Source of the DNA: JBKPDV01 sp046728075
Lineage (GTDB): Bacteria; Acidobacteriota; Thermoanaerobaculia; UBA5066; Gp7-AA6
Assembly: GCA_046728075.1 (NCBI GenBank)
Contig: JBKPDV010000207.1
Location: 1 to 13,170 of the forward strand
Length of the DNA stretch: 13,170 bases
Direction of reading: 5' to 3'
A program made the position numbers and the translations under genes. The notes beneath the pieces were generated by a model. The model did no database searches and was not told the origin of the DNA. It saw nothing but the letters and a program-made list of their open reading frames with translations. Of this stretch, positions 6,585 to 13,170 are shown piece by piece; the first letter of the stretch is position 1; every line of letters starts with the position of its first letter.

Positions 6585-6841
6585 CGCCGCGCGCGATCGT
6601 CACCGCGGCGGTTCCTCCAGTGTCAGGCGGACCTGTTCCAGCGCGAGATCGGCCGTTCGAGCGTTCTGGAGACGACGTCGCGCGGCGCGGCCTTCCTCAC
6701 CGACCTTGCCTGCGGTCTCTGGAAGACCCCGGAGAGCCTCGCGCGATCCAGCCGGCCCTTCCTCTCTTCCGGCCTCGGCTCTCGGGGCGACAGATCCGCG
6801 AACGATCCGCGCGGTGGCGCCAAGCGTTGGAGCTTGCCTGA
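6585..6841 (+). pseudogene. Decayed C-terminal fragment of an FGGY kinase gene (duplicate of 3931-4195)
   Basis: The fragment encodes RFLQCQADLFQREIGRSSVL and then ETTSRGAAFLTDLACGLWKT, clearly matching LLQCQADLFQQEIGRSSVL and onward in the intact kinase. After SSRP the homology moves to another frame (LFRPRLSGRQIRERSARWRQ, then ALELA and a TGA at 6839-6841). Lesions relative to the intact copy are loss of about 20 bases that would encode the Gly/Ala-rich nucleotide-binding segment (at 6600/6601), loss of one net base near 6755-6770, and no upstream two thirds of the gene. There is no plausible start. It begins about 50 bases after the kinase-USP stop. It overlaps, in antisense, the 3' end of the M1 peptidase frame. 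Nucleotide divergence of about 20% points to an old duplication or a lost paralogue rather than a recent event. Confidence 0.85.
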
Positions 6842-9071
6842 GAGTGGAACTCCCAGCACGGAAGCTCGATTCCCGAATCTCGCACAAGGCAGCCAGATCC
6901 TCATTGAGCCGCAGGCGCCGGATCGGGGCCTCGACATCGAGCAGGAATTGTTCGCGGGGGAGTCCCACACGGAGGAGTCGTCGCTGCGAAGGGCGGTCGA
7001 AGTACTCGATCAACACGGAGAGAGGGATCGCGGCGGGATCGCCCAGTTGCTCGACCCGGATTTGGACTCGACGGCGATCTCCCTCGAGGATCTGCGCCTG
7101 CGACCACCGCAGCTGCGGAACCTCGTCCTTCCGCACCCAGTACTCGAAGAAGGGTTTGAGGTCCGTTCCGGAGGCCTCCTCGAGCGCTGTGCGAAAATCG
7201 TCGGTGCCGACGCGCTCGAACTTCCATCTCCGGTAGTACGCGCGCAGGCCTGCGAAAAAGGCCTCCTCTCCGAGAAAGCCCCGGAGCATGTGCAGCGCGA
7301 GCGCTCCGCGATCGTAGACGACCGCGGGGAAGAGCCTCGGATCTCCGGCGATTCGTCCCGCGCGCAGGCCCACGCTGATGGCACCGTGGCGAGCCGCAGC
7401 CTTGGCCCAGTGGTCCATCCACGAGAGGACGCGCCGGAATGCAGCGTCGCCCTGCGCATGCCTGACATAGAGGGCTGCGAAGTATTGAGCAAATGCCTCG
7501 CTCAACCACTGCTCCCTGTAGTTGCGCCAACCGACCGCCTGGCCCCACCACTGGTGCGCGATCTCGTGAGCGAGGAGGAACGATGGCTCTCCCGGAGGGT
7601 AAGAAGGATCGTCGGCAGGCCGCGCGATGTCTCCGACCCTCGGCATCCCGAAGATCGCGAGGTATGCGGGGCTGTGTCCTGCGGGCACCGGTGTCTGGAC
7701 GAACGCGGCCGTCAGTCGGGGAAAGGGGGCGTCGCCCATCTCCGAAACGAAGAAGGAAACGATGCGAGAGATCTCGGGAGCCAGGGCGCCGGCGCGCGCC
7801 GAGAGGCTCGGGACGGCGAGCACCCGGACGGTTGGCGGACCGTCTTGCACGGGCGACTCCGCCGCCGGGACGAGGTTCGCGACGAGCAAGGAGAGATAGC
7901 GGACGGGCATCTCCGTCCGGAAGGAGAAGACCCGGACAGCGTCCGAGGCGCCGCGGCCCGTCGGCTCTTCGGGCATTCCGGTCGCCAGCGCGACGGAACC
8001 GGGAGGAAGCCGGACCGTAAGCGTCGCCGAAGTGTGGTTGCGCACCGGCGACTGCGGGTACCACCAGACGCGGTTGCTGTAGAGGAGGGCCGAGTCATTG
8101 GAAGGCGGGGGGCCTCGGGACGAAGGGCCTCCTCCGCTGGAAGAGATCTCCGTCAGATCCTGAGACGCGAGCGGCCCGGCGTAGCTCACCTCGATGTCGC
8201 TCACGCCACCTGCCGGAAGCGGCGGCAGAAAGCGGACGAAGAGGCGGTCGCTTCGTTCCGGACGGTAGAACTGGTGAGAACCCCGCTCGGCGCTGCGCAC
8301 CCCGCCGACCGCCAGCCCGGGAGCCAGGCGCAGCTGTGCCGTCTCGAGCCGATCGAGGGCGTGGACGCGCAGCGTCGCGCGGCCTTCGATGCTGCGGCGG
8401 GTCGGCTCGATCGCCACGTCGACGTCGTAGTGCTCGACCCTGTAAGCGAGGCCGTACTCGTCGCCGTACGCAAACCCGAACTGGTCGCGATGCGCGCGCG
8501 AGGGATAGAGCGAGATCCGATCGCCTCGGGAGTCCAGCATCTGGATGTCCTCCGGGTCGCTCGTCAGACGAAGATAGGTGAGACGGCCGCGATGCCGAGT
8601 CTCGATCCGGGCCAGAAAATCGGAATGGGCAAGCTGCCCGCCGGCCGGGGATCGTGTGGTCTCCTCAGAGAAAACACTTTGTGCTCGAAGGAGCAGTTTG
8701 GGCGGCGGACCGGGAATCGCTGCGGGGGCTCTATCCAAATGGGCGGTCAGCTCGCCCAGCGGCGCGAGGATGTAGGCAGTTTCGAACCGATCCTCGAGCA
8801 CGCGAGCGCCGCAGAATTGCTCGACCTCCCGCTGTTCGCAGCCGATTGGCGGAGCAAAGGAGACCGTGCCGCGCCCCACGAGCACGAGCACCGCCGGAGA
8901 ATCCCCGGCCGCGAGGAACCCCGCGCCCTCCTCCAACCGCAGGAGGAGATCTTCGGCACGGACCGTCAGCGGCGCCGCCAGGAAGCGCGACGGATCGATG
9001 CCGGGCGGAACCGCCGGCAGTCCCGAGCCGTTCTGCAGGACCCAGAGCGCGAGAAGCGCCCGCCCGATCAT
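6600..9071 (-). CDS. Exported M1-like (gluzincin) zinc metallopeptidase with unnatural C-terminal tail
   Basis: The frame has 823 residues. The zinc site is HEIAHQWWG (His502, Glu503, His506) with the third ligand Glu525 in WLSEAFAQYF, the exact HExxH-18-E spacing of M1 peptidases. Tyr586 in VVYDRGALALH matches the transition-state tyrosine. Residues about 210-400 form the beta-sandwich domain that precedes the catalytic domain. The first 200 residues are an extra domain of a kind I associate with acidobacterial M1 proteins. The classical GxMEN exopeptidase motif is absent; the equivalent region reads AGHSPAYLAIFGM (464-476), so true aminopeptidase activity is uncertain. A short hydrophobic N-terminus (MIGRALLALWVLQNGSGLPA) suggests export. 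Residues from about 744 onward are encoded antisense to the kinase remnant and are basic and low in structure. The native end was probably near EIRESSF (731-737). The start is ATG 9069-9071, with no strong ribosome-binding site. Confidence 0.88.
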   Translation of the reverse strand: MIGRALLALWVLQNGSGLPAVPPGIDPSRFLAAPLTVRAEDLLLRLEEGAGFLAAGDSPAVLVLVGRGTVSFAPPIGCEQREVEQFCGARVLEDRFETAYILAPLGELTAHLDRAPAAIPGPPPKLLLRAQSVFSEETTRSPAGGQLAHSDFLARIETRHRGRLTYLRLTSDPEDIQMLDSRGDRISLYPSRAHRDQFGFAYGDEYGLAYRVEHYDVDVAIEPTRRSIEGRATLRVHALDRLETAQLRLAPGLAVGGVRSAERGSHQFYRPERSDRLFVRFLPPLPAGGVSDIEVSYAGPLASQDLTEISSSGGGPSSRGPPPSNDSALLYSNRVWWYPQSPVRNHTSATLTVRLPPGSVALATGMPEEPTGRGASDAVRVFSFRTEMPVRYLSLLVANLVPAAESPVQDGPPTVRVLAVPSLSARAGALAPEISRIVSFFVSEMGDAPFPRLTAAFVQTPVPAGHSPAYLAIFGMPRVGDIARPADDPSYPPGEPSFLLAHEIAHQWWGQAVGWRNYREQWLSEAFAQYFAALYVRHAQGDAAFRRVLSWMDHWAKAAARHGAISVGLRAGRIAGDPRLFPAVVYDRGALALHMLRGFLGEEAFFAGLRAYYRRWKFERVGTDDFRTALEEASGTDLKPFFEYWVRKDEVPQLRWSQAQILEGDRRRVQIRVEQLGDPAAIPLSVLIEYFDRPSQRRLLRVGLPREQFLLDVEAPIRRLRLNEDLAALCEIRESSFRAGSSTLRQAPTLGATARIVRGSVAPRAEAGREEGPAGSREALRGLPETAGKVGEEGRAARRRLQNARTADLALEQVRLTLEEPPR

Positions 9072-9222
9072 GATTGATAGACGCCGAACTCATCTTATCG
9101 GGCGGAGAGGCTGGGCGCTCGCTCAGCCGCCGTTCAGGAGATCGCCGTCGACCGTGATCGGACCGGCCTCCCGCCGCAGGGCGGGCTGCCCGGGAGTGCG
9201 ATGCCAGGTTCGGCGAGCCGTG
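9072..9222 (-). other. Intergenic region between PhzF and M1 peptidase genes, with hairpin
   Basis: No gene is convincing here. A perfect 6-base stem, CCCGCC/GGCGGG with a 4-base loop, lies at 9170-9185, about 37 bases after the PhzF stop. It has no T-run, so it is at best a weak or Rho-assisted terminator. A -10-like CGATAAGAT lies on the minus strand at 9092-9100, about 20 bases before the M1 start. It may be the M1 promoter, with a very short leader. Confidence 0.35.
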
Positions 9223-10047
9223 TCACAGACCAGCCGCTCGGCTCCTGCCCATGAGAATCTCGCCGCGGGAGATGGTGACGGCGGTTCCGCCGAGGAAGAC
9301 GCGCGGTCCTTCGACACGCACGCGGACGGTTCCTCCTCGGGCCGAAGCCTGATAGCCGGTCAGTTCTTTCTTTCCAAGCCGTTCGGCCCAGAACGGTCCG
9401 AGGCAGCAGTGGGCGGAGCCCGTCACCGGATCCTCGTCGATGCCGACCGCGGGCGCGAAGTATCGAGAGACGAAATCCCATCCGGGCTGCGAGCTCATGG
9501 CCGTCACGATCACGCCGCGGGCCGGGCCACCGGCCGCGGCGAGCCGGCGGAAGTCCGGCGCGAGCGCGCGCACGGATCCCTCGTCTTCCGCCTCGATCAG
9601 ATAGTCGAAGCGATTGCGGCCGGCAAAGCGCCCGCCCGAGATCCCGAGCGCCGGCCGCAGATCTGGAGGCTCGCTCGCGGGAGCTGCCGGCTCAGCGGGA
9701 AAATCGAGCTCGATCCGGCCGTTCCGCTGTGCGGCGGCGAGCCTGCCGCTGCGCGTCTGGAACACGAGCGGCTCTCCGGACTTCGCTTGGCCTGCTTCCC
9801 AGAGCACGTGCGCCGACGCAAGCGTCGCGTGCCCGCAAAGGTCCACTTCGACGGCCGGTGTGAACCACCGGAGATCCCAGTGCCCTTCCCGCCGCCTAAG
9901 GAATGCCGTCTCGGAGAGGTTCATCTCACGCGCGATGTTTTGCATCCACGCATCTTCGCGATCCTGGGAGAGGAGGCAGACCCCTGCCGGGTTGCCCGCG
10001 AAGGGCCGATCGGTAAAGGCGTCGACGTGAAAAAGCGGAGTGCTCAT
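9223..10047 (-). CDS. PhzF family protein (phenazine biosynthesis-like epimerase/isomerase)
   Basis: Length is 274 residues from ATG 10045-10047, close to the usual family size. The in-frame extension upstream lacks family sequence, whereas FHVDAFTDRPFAGNPAGVCL (6-25) is the standard PhzF N-terminus. The catalytic glutamate is E46 in MNLSETAFL. CGHATLASAHVL (71-82) and GIDEDPVTGSAHCCLGPFWA (202-221) are the two other family signatures, and the protein ends with GGTAVTISRGEI as expected. PhzF folds as two diaminopimelate-epimerase-like halves and catalyses acid-base isomerisation. Most members outside phenazine operons have unknown substrates, and no phenazine genes are present here, so no such pathway is implied. 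AGAGG lies three bases before the ATG. The gene is divergent from the aminotransferase-fold gene. Confidence 0.93.
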   Translation of the reverse strand: MSTPLFHVDAFTDRPFAGNPAGVCLLSQDREDAWMQNIAREMNLSETAFLRRREGHWDLRWFTPAVEVDLCGHATLASAHVLWEAGQAKSGEPLVFQTRSGRLAAAQRNGRIELDFPAEPAAPASEPPDLRPALGISGGRFAGRNRFDYLIEAEDEGSVRALAPDFRRLAAAGGPARGVIVTAMSSQPGWDFVSRYFAPAVGIDEDPVTGSAHCCLGPFWAERLGKKELTGYQASARGGTVRVRVEGPRVFLGGTAVTISRGEILMGRSRAAGL

Positions 10048-10265
10048 GAGCCTCTTGTAGTCCACCCGGCCGCCGCCACCAAGAGCCACCTTTCCGAAAG
10101 TGGACTGGGTGCCGCAAGTCTCCGTCCAGGAGCGCAGCATGGAGAAATCTGCTCTCGGCAGGAGCTCCCAGCCGGACCCCTCGCGATCAAAGGAGAGGGG
10201 GAAGCGGATGAGGAGTTGGTCCTTCCGGCACTACAATTCGGCAGGTCTTCCACAGGAGGTATCCC
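10048..10265. promoter_or_regulatory. Divergent promoter region, PhzF / class V aminotransferase
   Basis: These 218 bases separate two divergent starts. A TACAAT at 10232-10237 is a good -10 hexamer for the rightward gene, but no clear -35 stands at 16-18 bases. The ribosome-binding site AGGAGGT (10254-10260), five bases before ATG 10266, is the strongest in the window and suggests efficient translation. No clear operator is visible; an approximate dyad near 10088-10105 (CCAC...GTGG) does not align cleanly. Confidence 0.4.
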
Positions 10266-11561
10266 ATGGCCCTGAATCGGCGGGCGCTCCTCTCCGGTCT
10301 CGCCGCGGGCTTCGCTCTTCCCGCTTTTCGCGTAGACACGCTCCAGCGCGTCGCGGCCGCGCAGCGGGCGGCGGGCTCGCGGCCGCCGGCGGATTTGGCC
10401 GGCGACGAGGCTTACTGGTCGGAGATCGCGCGCGCGTTCGACGCCGACCGGACGCTCGTCAATTTGAACAATGGCGGGTGCAGCCCGGCTCCGTCCCACG
10501 TGCTCGAGGCGATGATCCGCGATCTGCGCTTCTCCAACGAGATGCCGGTCCACCACATGTGGAACGTGCTCGAGCCGCGGATCGAATCGGTCCGCAGGGA
10601 TCTGGCCGCCGAGTTCGGCTGCGATCCCGAGGAGATGGCAATTACCCGCAACGCCTCCGAGGCGATGGAGACGTTGACTCTGGGCATCGATCTGAAGGCA
10701 GGCGATGAGGTCGTGATCACCAACCAGAACTACGGGCGCATGATCACGACCTGGGAGCAGCGGGCGCGGAGAGACGGGATCGTCGTCAAGCAGATCTCGT
10801 TTCCGGTGCCGCCTCCTTCCAGCGCGGATGTCGTCGAGCGGTTCCGGCGCGCCCTGACGCCGCGCACCCGCGTCATCGAGGTCACGCACATCACGAACCT
10901 GACCGGGCAGATTCTTCCGGTGCGCGACATCGTCCGGATGGCCAAGGAGCGCGGAATCGACGTGTTCGTCGACGGAGCCCATGCCTTCGCGCACTTTCCC
11001 TTCAAGCGGGACGATCTCGAGTGCGACTATTACGGCACGAGCCTTCACAAGTGGCTGTTCGCTCCCATCGGCACGGGTTTTCTCTACGTCCGCAAGGAGA
11101 AGCAGAAGAAGATCTGGCCGCTCATGGCCGCCCCGGCGACCATGGACGGCGACATCCGCAAGCACGAGGAGATCGGGACGCACCCGGCTGCCAACCACAA
11201 CGCGATCGCCGGCGCGCTCGCGTTCCACCACGGCATCGGCGGCGCCCGCAAGGCCGCGCGTCTGCGCCTCCTGCGCGACCGGTGGGCCAGGCGCCTTCTG
11301 GTCGCCGATCCGAGGGTCAAGGTCCTGACCCCATTGAACGACACCGATTCCTGCGGCATCGGCCTGATCCACGTCGAGGGCGTCGACACGACCAAGCTTC
11401 AGGCCCATCTCTGGGACAAGCACCGAATCATGACGACGCCAATCGTCCACGCCGAATTCAACGGTCTGCGCGTGACGCCCAATGTCTACACGACGCTGCC
11501 CGAGGTCGATGTCTTCTGCGACAAGATGGAAGAGATCCTGCGGAAGGGACTTCCAGCTTAG
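10266..11561 (+). CDS. Class V aminotransferase-fold PLP enzyme with Tat-type signal
   Basis: Length is 431 residues. The PLP site is YYGTSLHKWLFAPIGTGFLY with Lys262 as the Schiff-base lysine. VFVDGAHAFAHFP (233-245) supplies the aspartate (236) and histidine (239) that contact the ring, and TRNASEAMETL (127-137) supplies the phosphate-side loop. The overall form is that of the isopenicillin-N epimerase / cysteine desulfurase-like branch of fold type I, which covers aminotransfer, epimerisation, desulfuration and lyase reactions. The N-terminus NRRALLSGLAAGFALPAF has a twin-arginine pair followed by a moderately hydrophobic stretch, so export in folded form with bound PLP is likely. The start is fixed by AGGAGGT five bases ahead. 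Substrate is unknown. The family assignment is firm and the export is inferred from the motif. Confidence 0.92.
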   Translation: MALNRRALLSGLAAGFALPAFRVDTLQRVAAAQRAAGSRPPADLAGDEAYWSEIARAFDADRTLVNLNNGGCSPAPSHVLEAMIRDLRFSNEMPVHHMWNVLEPRIESVRRDLAAEFGCDPEEMAITRNASEAMETLTLGIDLKAGDEVVITNQNYGRMITTWEQRARRDGIVVKQISFPVPPPSSADVVERFRRALTPRTRVIEVTHITNLTGQILPVRDIVRMAKERGIDVFVDGAHAFAHFPFKRDDLECDYYGTSLHKWLFAPIGTGFLYVRKEKQKKIWPLMAAPATMDGDIRKHEEIGTHPAANHNAIAGALAFHHGIGGARKAARLRLLRDRWARRLLVADPRVKVLTPLNDTDSCGIGLIHVEGVDTTKLQAHLWDKHRIMTTPIVHAEFNGLRVTPNVYTTLPEVDVFCDKMEEILRKGLPA

Positions 11562-11626
11562 GAAGCGCGGCGAGCTCGTTTCCGTTACACTTCTTCTCTG
11601 CCCCGGAGACAAAGAAAGGATCCTTC

Positions 11627-12451
11627 ATGCGCACGCCCGCCAGCGTGACGTCTCTCCACGACCGGTTCAGGTGCGCCCTGACGCATCGCTACTTCATCCG
11701 GCTGCACATGACGATCCTGGTCCTGCTGGTTCTGCTGGCGGGATTGCTGGCGAGCCGCGGCCTGACGCATGCGGGAGTCCGGAACATGGGCCTGCGATAT
11801 CCGATCGCGGTCCTCTTCTCTTACCTCGTCTTTTTCGTCCTGGTGCGGATCTGGATCGCCTACGTCTGCCGCGCCTCCCGCAGCCGCGGGGAGTCTGCAT
11901 CGAGCTCGGAGAGCTCCACCGACCTGGGGGACCTTTTCAGCGGCAGCTCGGGCGGATCGGGAGGATCGGCCTCCGGCGCCGGCAAGCTCGTGGAGGGAGG
12001 CGGCCGCTTCGGCGGCGGAGGATCGGGCGCCAGCTTCACCGATGCGCAGGCTTCGACTCTGCAAGCCGCGGCCGTGCCGGCTCCCCGGTCCGGGAGCTCC
12101 AGCTCTTCGTCCTCATCCGGATTCAGCCTGGATTTAGACGGCGATGGCTTGCTGCTGCTGATTCTTTTCCTGCTTCTCGCCTCGGCGATCCTCGGCGTGG
12201 GCGTCTATCTCGTCTATCAGGGCCCCGCGATCCTCTCGGAGGCCGCGTTCCAGGCGGTTCTCGCCTCCGGCCTCGTGAAGACGGCGCGCAGCTCCCACGA
12301 CCCGGGATGGATGGAGAGCATATTGAAGGCGACCGTTCTTCCCTTCCTGCTCGTTCTGGCTCTGGCCGGTCTGTTCGGCTACGAAGCCCACAAGCGCTGC
12401 CCCCAGGCGACGACGATCCGCCAGGTGTTCCGGCAGTGCATCTTTCGCTGA
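11627..12451 (+). CDS. Conserved membrane protein with Gly/Ser-rich loop, function unknown
   Basis: The ATG at 11627, preceded by AAAGGA, gives 274 residues; the open frame runs further upstream only as a shadow of the previous gene. Hydrophobic segments lie at about 28-45, 58-81, 174-198 and 236-251, so four membrane helices are likely. Between the second and third lies a roughly 90-residue loop of very low complexity: SGSSGGSGGSASG (105-117), EGGGRFGGGGSGASF (123-137) and an eight-serine run in SGSSSSSSSSGF (155-166). The part after the loop (GPAILSEAAFQAVLASGL, 199-216, and HDPGWMESILKATVLPFLLV, 224-243) is the well-ordered portion. I recall similar tails in uncharacterised proteins of other Gram-negative bacteria, but I know no function. 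It sits 65 bases after the aminotransferase-fold gene and may be co-transcribed. Confidence 0.8.
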   Translation: MRTPASVTSLHDRFRCALTHRYFIRLHMTILVLLVLLAGLLASRGLTHAGVRNMGLRYPIAVLFSYLVFFVLVRIWIAYVCRASRSRGESASSSESSTDLGDLFSGSSGGSGGSASGAGKLVEGGGRFGGGGSGASFTDAQASTLQAAAVPAPRSGSSSSSSSSGFSLDLDGDGLLLLILFLLLASAILGVGVYLVYQGPAILSEAAFQAVLASGLVKTARSSHDPGWMESILKATVLPFLLVLALAGLFGYEAHKRCPQATTIRQVFRQCIFR

Positions 12452-12474
12452 AGACGTCGAACGGCGCGCGGCAA

Positions 12475-12489
12475 TCGCCCGATGGGCGA
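12475..12489 (+). other. Small perfect hairpin after the membrane protein gene
   Basis: TCGCCC and GGGCGA pair around a GAT loop, 23 bases after the stop codon. No T-run follows, so an intrinsic terminator is not supported. A CGATAAGAT at 12523-12531 just downstream could be the -10 region of the next gene. Confidence 0.3.
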
Positions 12490-12596
12490 GCCAGGCGAAA
12501 CAGAAATCAACCTAGTCAGTAACGATAAGATCGGCGTCGCTCTTTTCGAGTCCACCGAGTCTCTTTCAGGGGCGCATCTCTTTGTGGGAGTTCCGT

Positions 12597-13170
12597 ATGC
12601 GCGTTTTCGTCTCGCTGCTCCTCGGTCTGATCGCTCTGCCCTCGGGCGCGCACGCGCTCACGGTCGATCAGGTCGTCAACCGCTACGTCGAGGCCCGCGG
12701 GGGCTTCCCAAAGCTCGACGCTCTCCAGTCGCTCCGCTTGACCGGAAAGGTGGTTTTCGGTTTCGGCGACGCTCAGATCGAAGCGGCCTGGGGTGCCCTT
12801 CAGAAGCGCCCGGGCAAGATTCGCACTGAGGTCTCCCTGCAGGGACTGACCGCCGTCGCCGCCTATGACGGCCGCGAGGGATGGAGCCTGGAGCCATTCC
12901 AAGGCCGGCGCGACGCGCAGAAGAACTCCGCCGACGACGCCAAGCTGCTGGCTCAAAGCGCGGACATCGAGGGTCCGCTCGTGCACTGGCGCGAGAAGGG
13001 GCACCGTGTGGAGTATCTGGGGACCGAAGATGTGGATGGCACTCTCGCCCACAAGCTTCGGGTGACGCTCAAGGACGGCGACACGAAGACTCTCTTCCTC
13101 GACCCCGACTACTTTCTGGAAATCCGCGTCGAGACCGTCTCGCGCATCCGCGGCGCCGAGCGCATCACGG
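12597..13170 (+). CDS. LolA-like outer-membrane lipoprotein-sorting family protein, 3' end outside window
   Basis: The first 191 residues are visible. MRVFVSLLLGLIALPSGAHA is a standard signal peptide with cleavage after AHA, so the protein is periplasmic or lipid-exposed. The mature part begins LTVDQVVNRYVEARGGFPKL, followed by short beta-strand-like stretches (LRLTGKVVF at 47-55, VAAYDGREGWSL at 87-98) and HRVEYLGTEDVDGTLAHKLR (136-155), then TKTLFLDPDYFLEIRVE (163-179). This order (a helix with an EARGG motif, a GREGW turn, then a D-G-x-x-A-H-K-L strand and LFLDP) is typical of the large LolA-like/lipoprotein-sorting superfamily, whose open barrel binds lipids or lipoproteins. It is not classical LolA by sequence, and a specific partner cannot be named. 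GGGAG seven bases before ATG 12597 supports the start. Confidence 0.8.
   Translation, partial: MRVFVSLLLGLIALPSGAHALTVDQVVNRYVEARGGFPKLDALQSLRLTGKVVFGFGDAQIEAAWGALQKRPGKIRTEVSLQGLTAVAAYDGREGWSLEPFQGRRDAQKNSADDAKLLAQSADIEGPLVHWREKGHRVEYLGTEDVDGTLAHKLRVTLKDGDTKTLFLDPDYFLEIRVETVSRIRGAERIT

Noticed and set aside
3961..6841. Transposon or composite mobile element between the two direct repeats
   Set aside because: There is no transposase, integrase or terminal inverted repeat, and the repeats are coding fragments of an FGGY kinase rather than insertion-sequence ends.
6162..9077. Long plus-strand open frame of 971 residues
   Set aside because: It is the antisense of the M1-like peptidase, which has full zinc-site motifs, plus a read-through of the Usp region and the kinase remnant. 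Only the short kinase-like part at 6605-6760 is meaningful. Long antisense frames are common in GC-rich DNA.
9123..9222. Small gene or extended C-terminus downstream of PhzF
   Set aside because: The PhzF C-terminus is complete at 9223, and the short frame ending at 9123 starts inside PhzF in another frame and has no recognisable content.
10088..10105. Palindrome in the PhzF/aminotransferase intergenic region
   Set aside because: The arms CCAC and GTGG are present, but the interior pairs only with a bulge and a loop too small to fold. It does not align as a symmetric operator.
10044..11612. Minus-strand open frame of 522 residues
   Set aside because: It is antisense to the class V aminotransferase-fold gene, whose PLP motifs and strong ribosome-binding site decide the strand.

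Overview
This is a GC-rich, tightly packed bacterial chromosomal window with no tRNA, rRNA, CRISPR array or insertion sequence that I can see. Exported proteins are frequent: a glycosidase, a PQQ-type dehydrogenase, an M1-like peptidase, a Tat-type PLP enzyme and a LolA-like protein. Together with a Ser/Thr kinase, this fits a Gram-negative, Acidobacteriota-like genome or a related uncultured phylum. That placement rests on gene style only and is an inference.

Layout. Positions 1-1220 (minus) hold a bacterial GH47 alpha-mannosidase, cut by the left edge. Positions 1327-2673 (minus) hold an exported sorbosone/glucose dehydrogenase-type beta-propeller. It is divergent from an FGGY kinase of glycerol-kinase type at 2745-4241 (plus), whose substrate residues differ from true glycerol kinase. 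Each member of this divergent pair is followed by an AT-rich palindrome with the same half-sites (ACAAT...ATTGT, at 1300-1315 and 4269-4284). Next come a calcineurin-like phosphoesterase (4342-5085) and a soluble Ser/Thr kinase fused to a universal stress protein domain (5092-6534), six bases apart and apparently one operon. Directly after them lies a decayed copy of the 3' end of the FGGY kinase gene (about 6585-6841). The phosphoesterase-kinase cassette therefore sits between an intact kinase tail and a broken duplicate of that tail.

An exported M1-like zinc peptidase (6600-9071, minus) runs on its 3' side straight through this remnant in antisense. It has thereby acquired about 80 unrelated C-terminal residues. 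Upstream of it on the same strand is a PhzF-family protein (9223-10047). Divergent from PhzF is a Tat-signal class V aminotransferase-fold enzyme (10266-11561), followed by a four-helix membrane protein with a Gly/Ser-rich loop (11627-12451) and the start of a LolA-like periplasmic protein (12597 to the right edge).

The genes do not form one obvious pathway. The left part suggests sugar or polyol use (glycosidase, sugar dehydrogenase, FGGY kinase). The middle is a signalling pair (kinase-USP plus phosphoesterase). The right part holds envelope and housekeeping functions. The most unusual signals are the duplicated kinase tail and its effect on the M1 gene, the matched AT-rich palindromes, and the altered active sites of the FGGY kinase and the Ser/Thr kinase.
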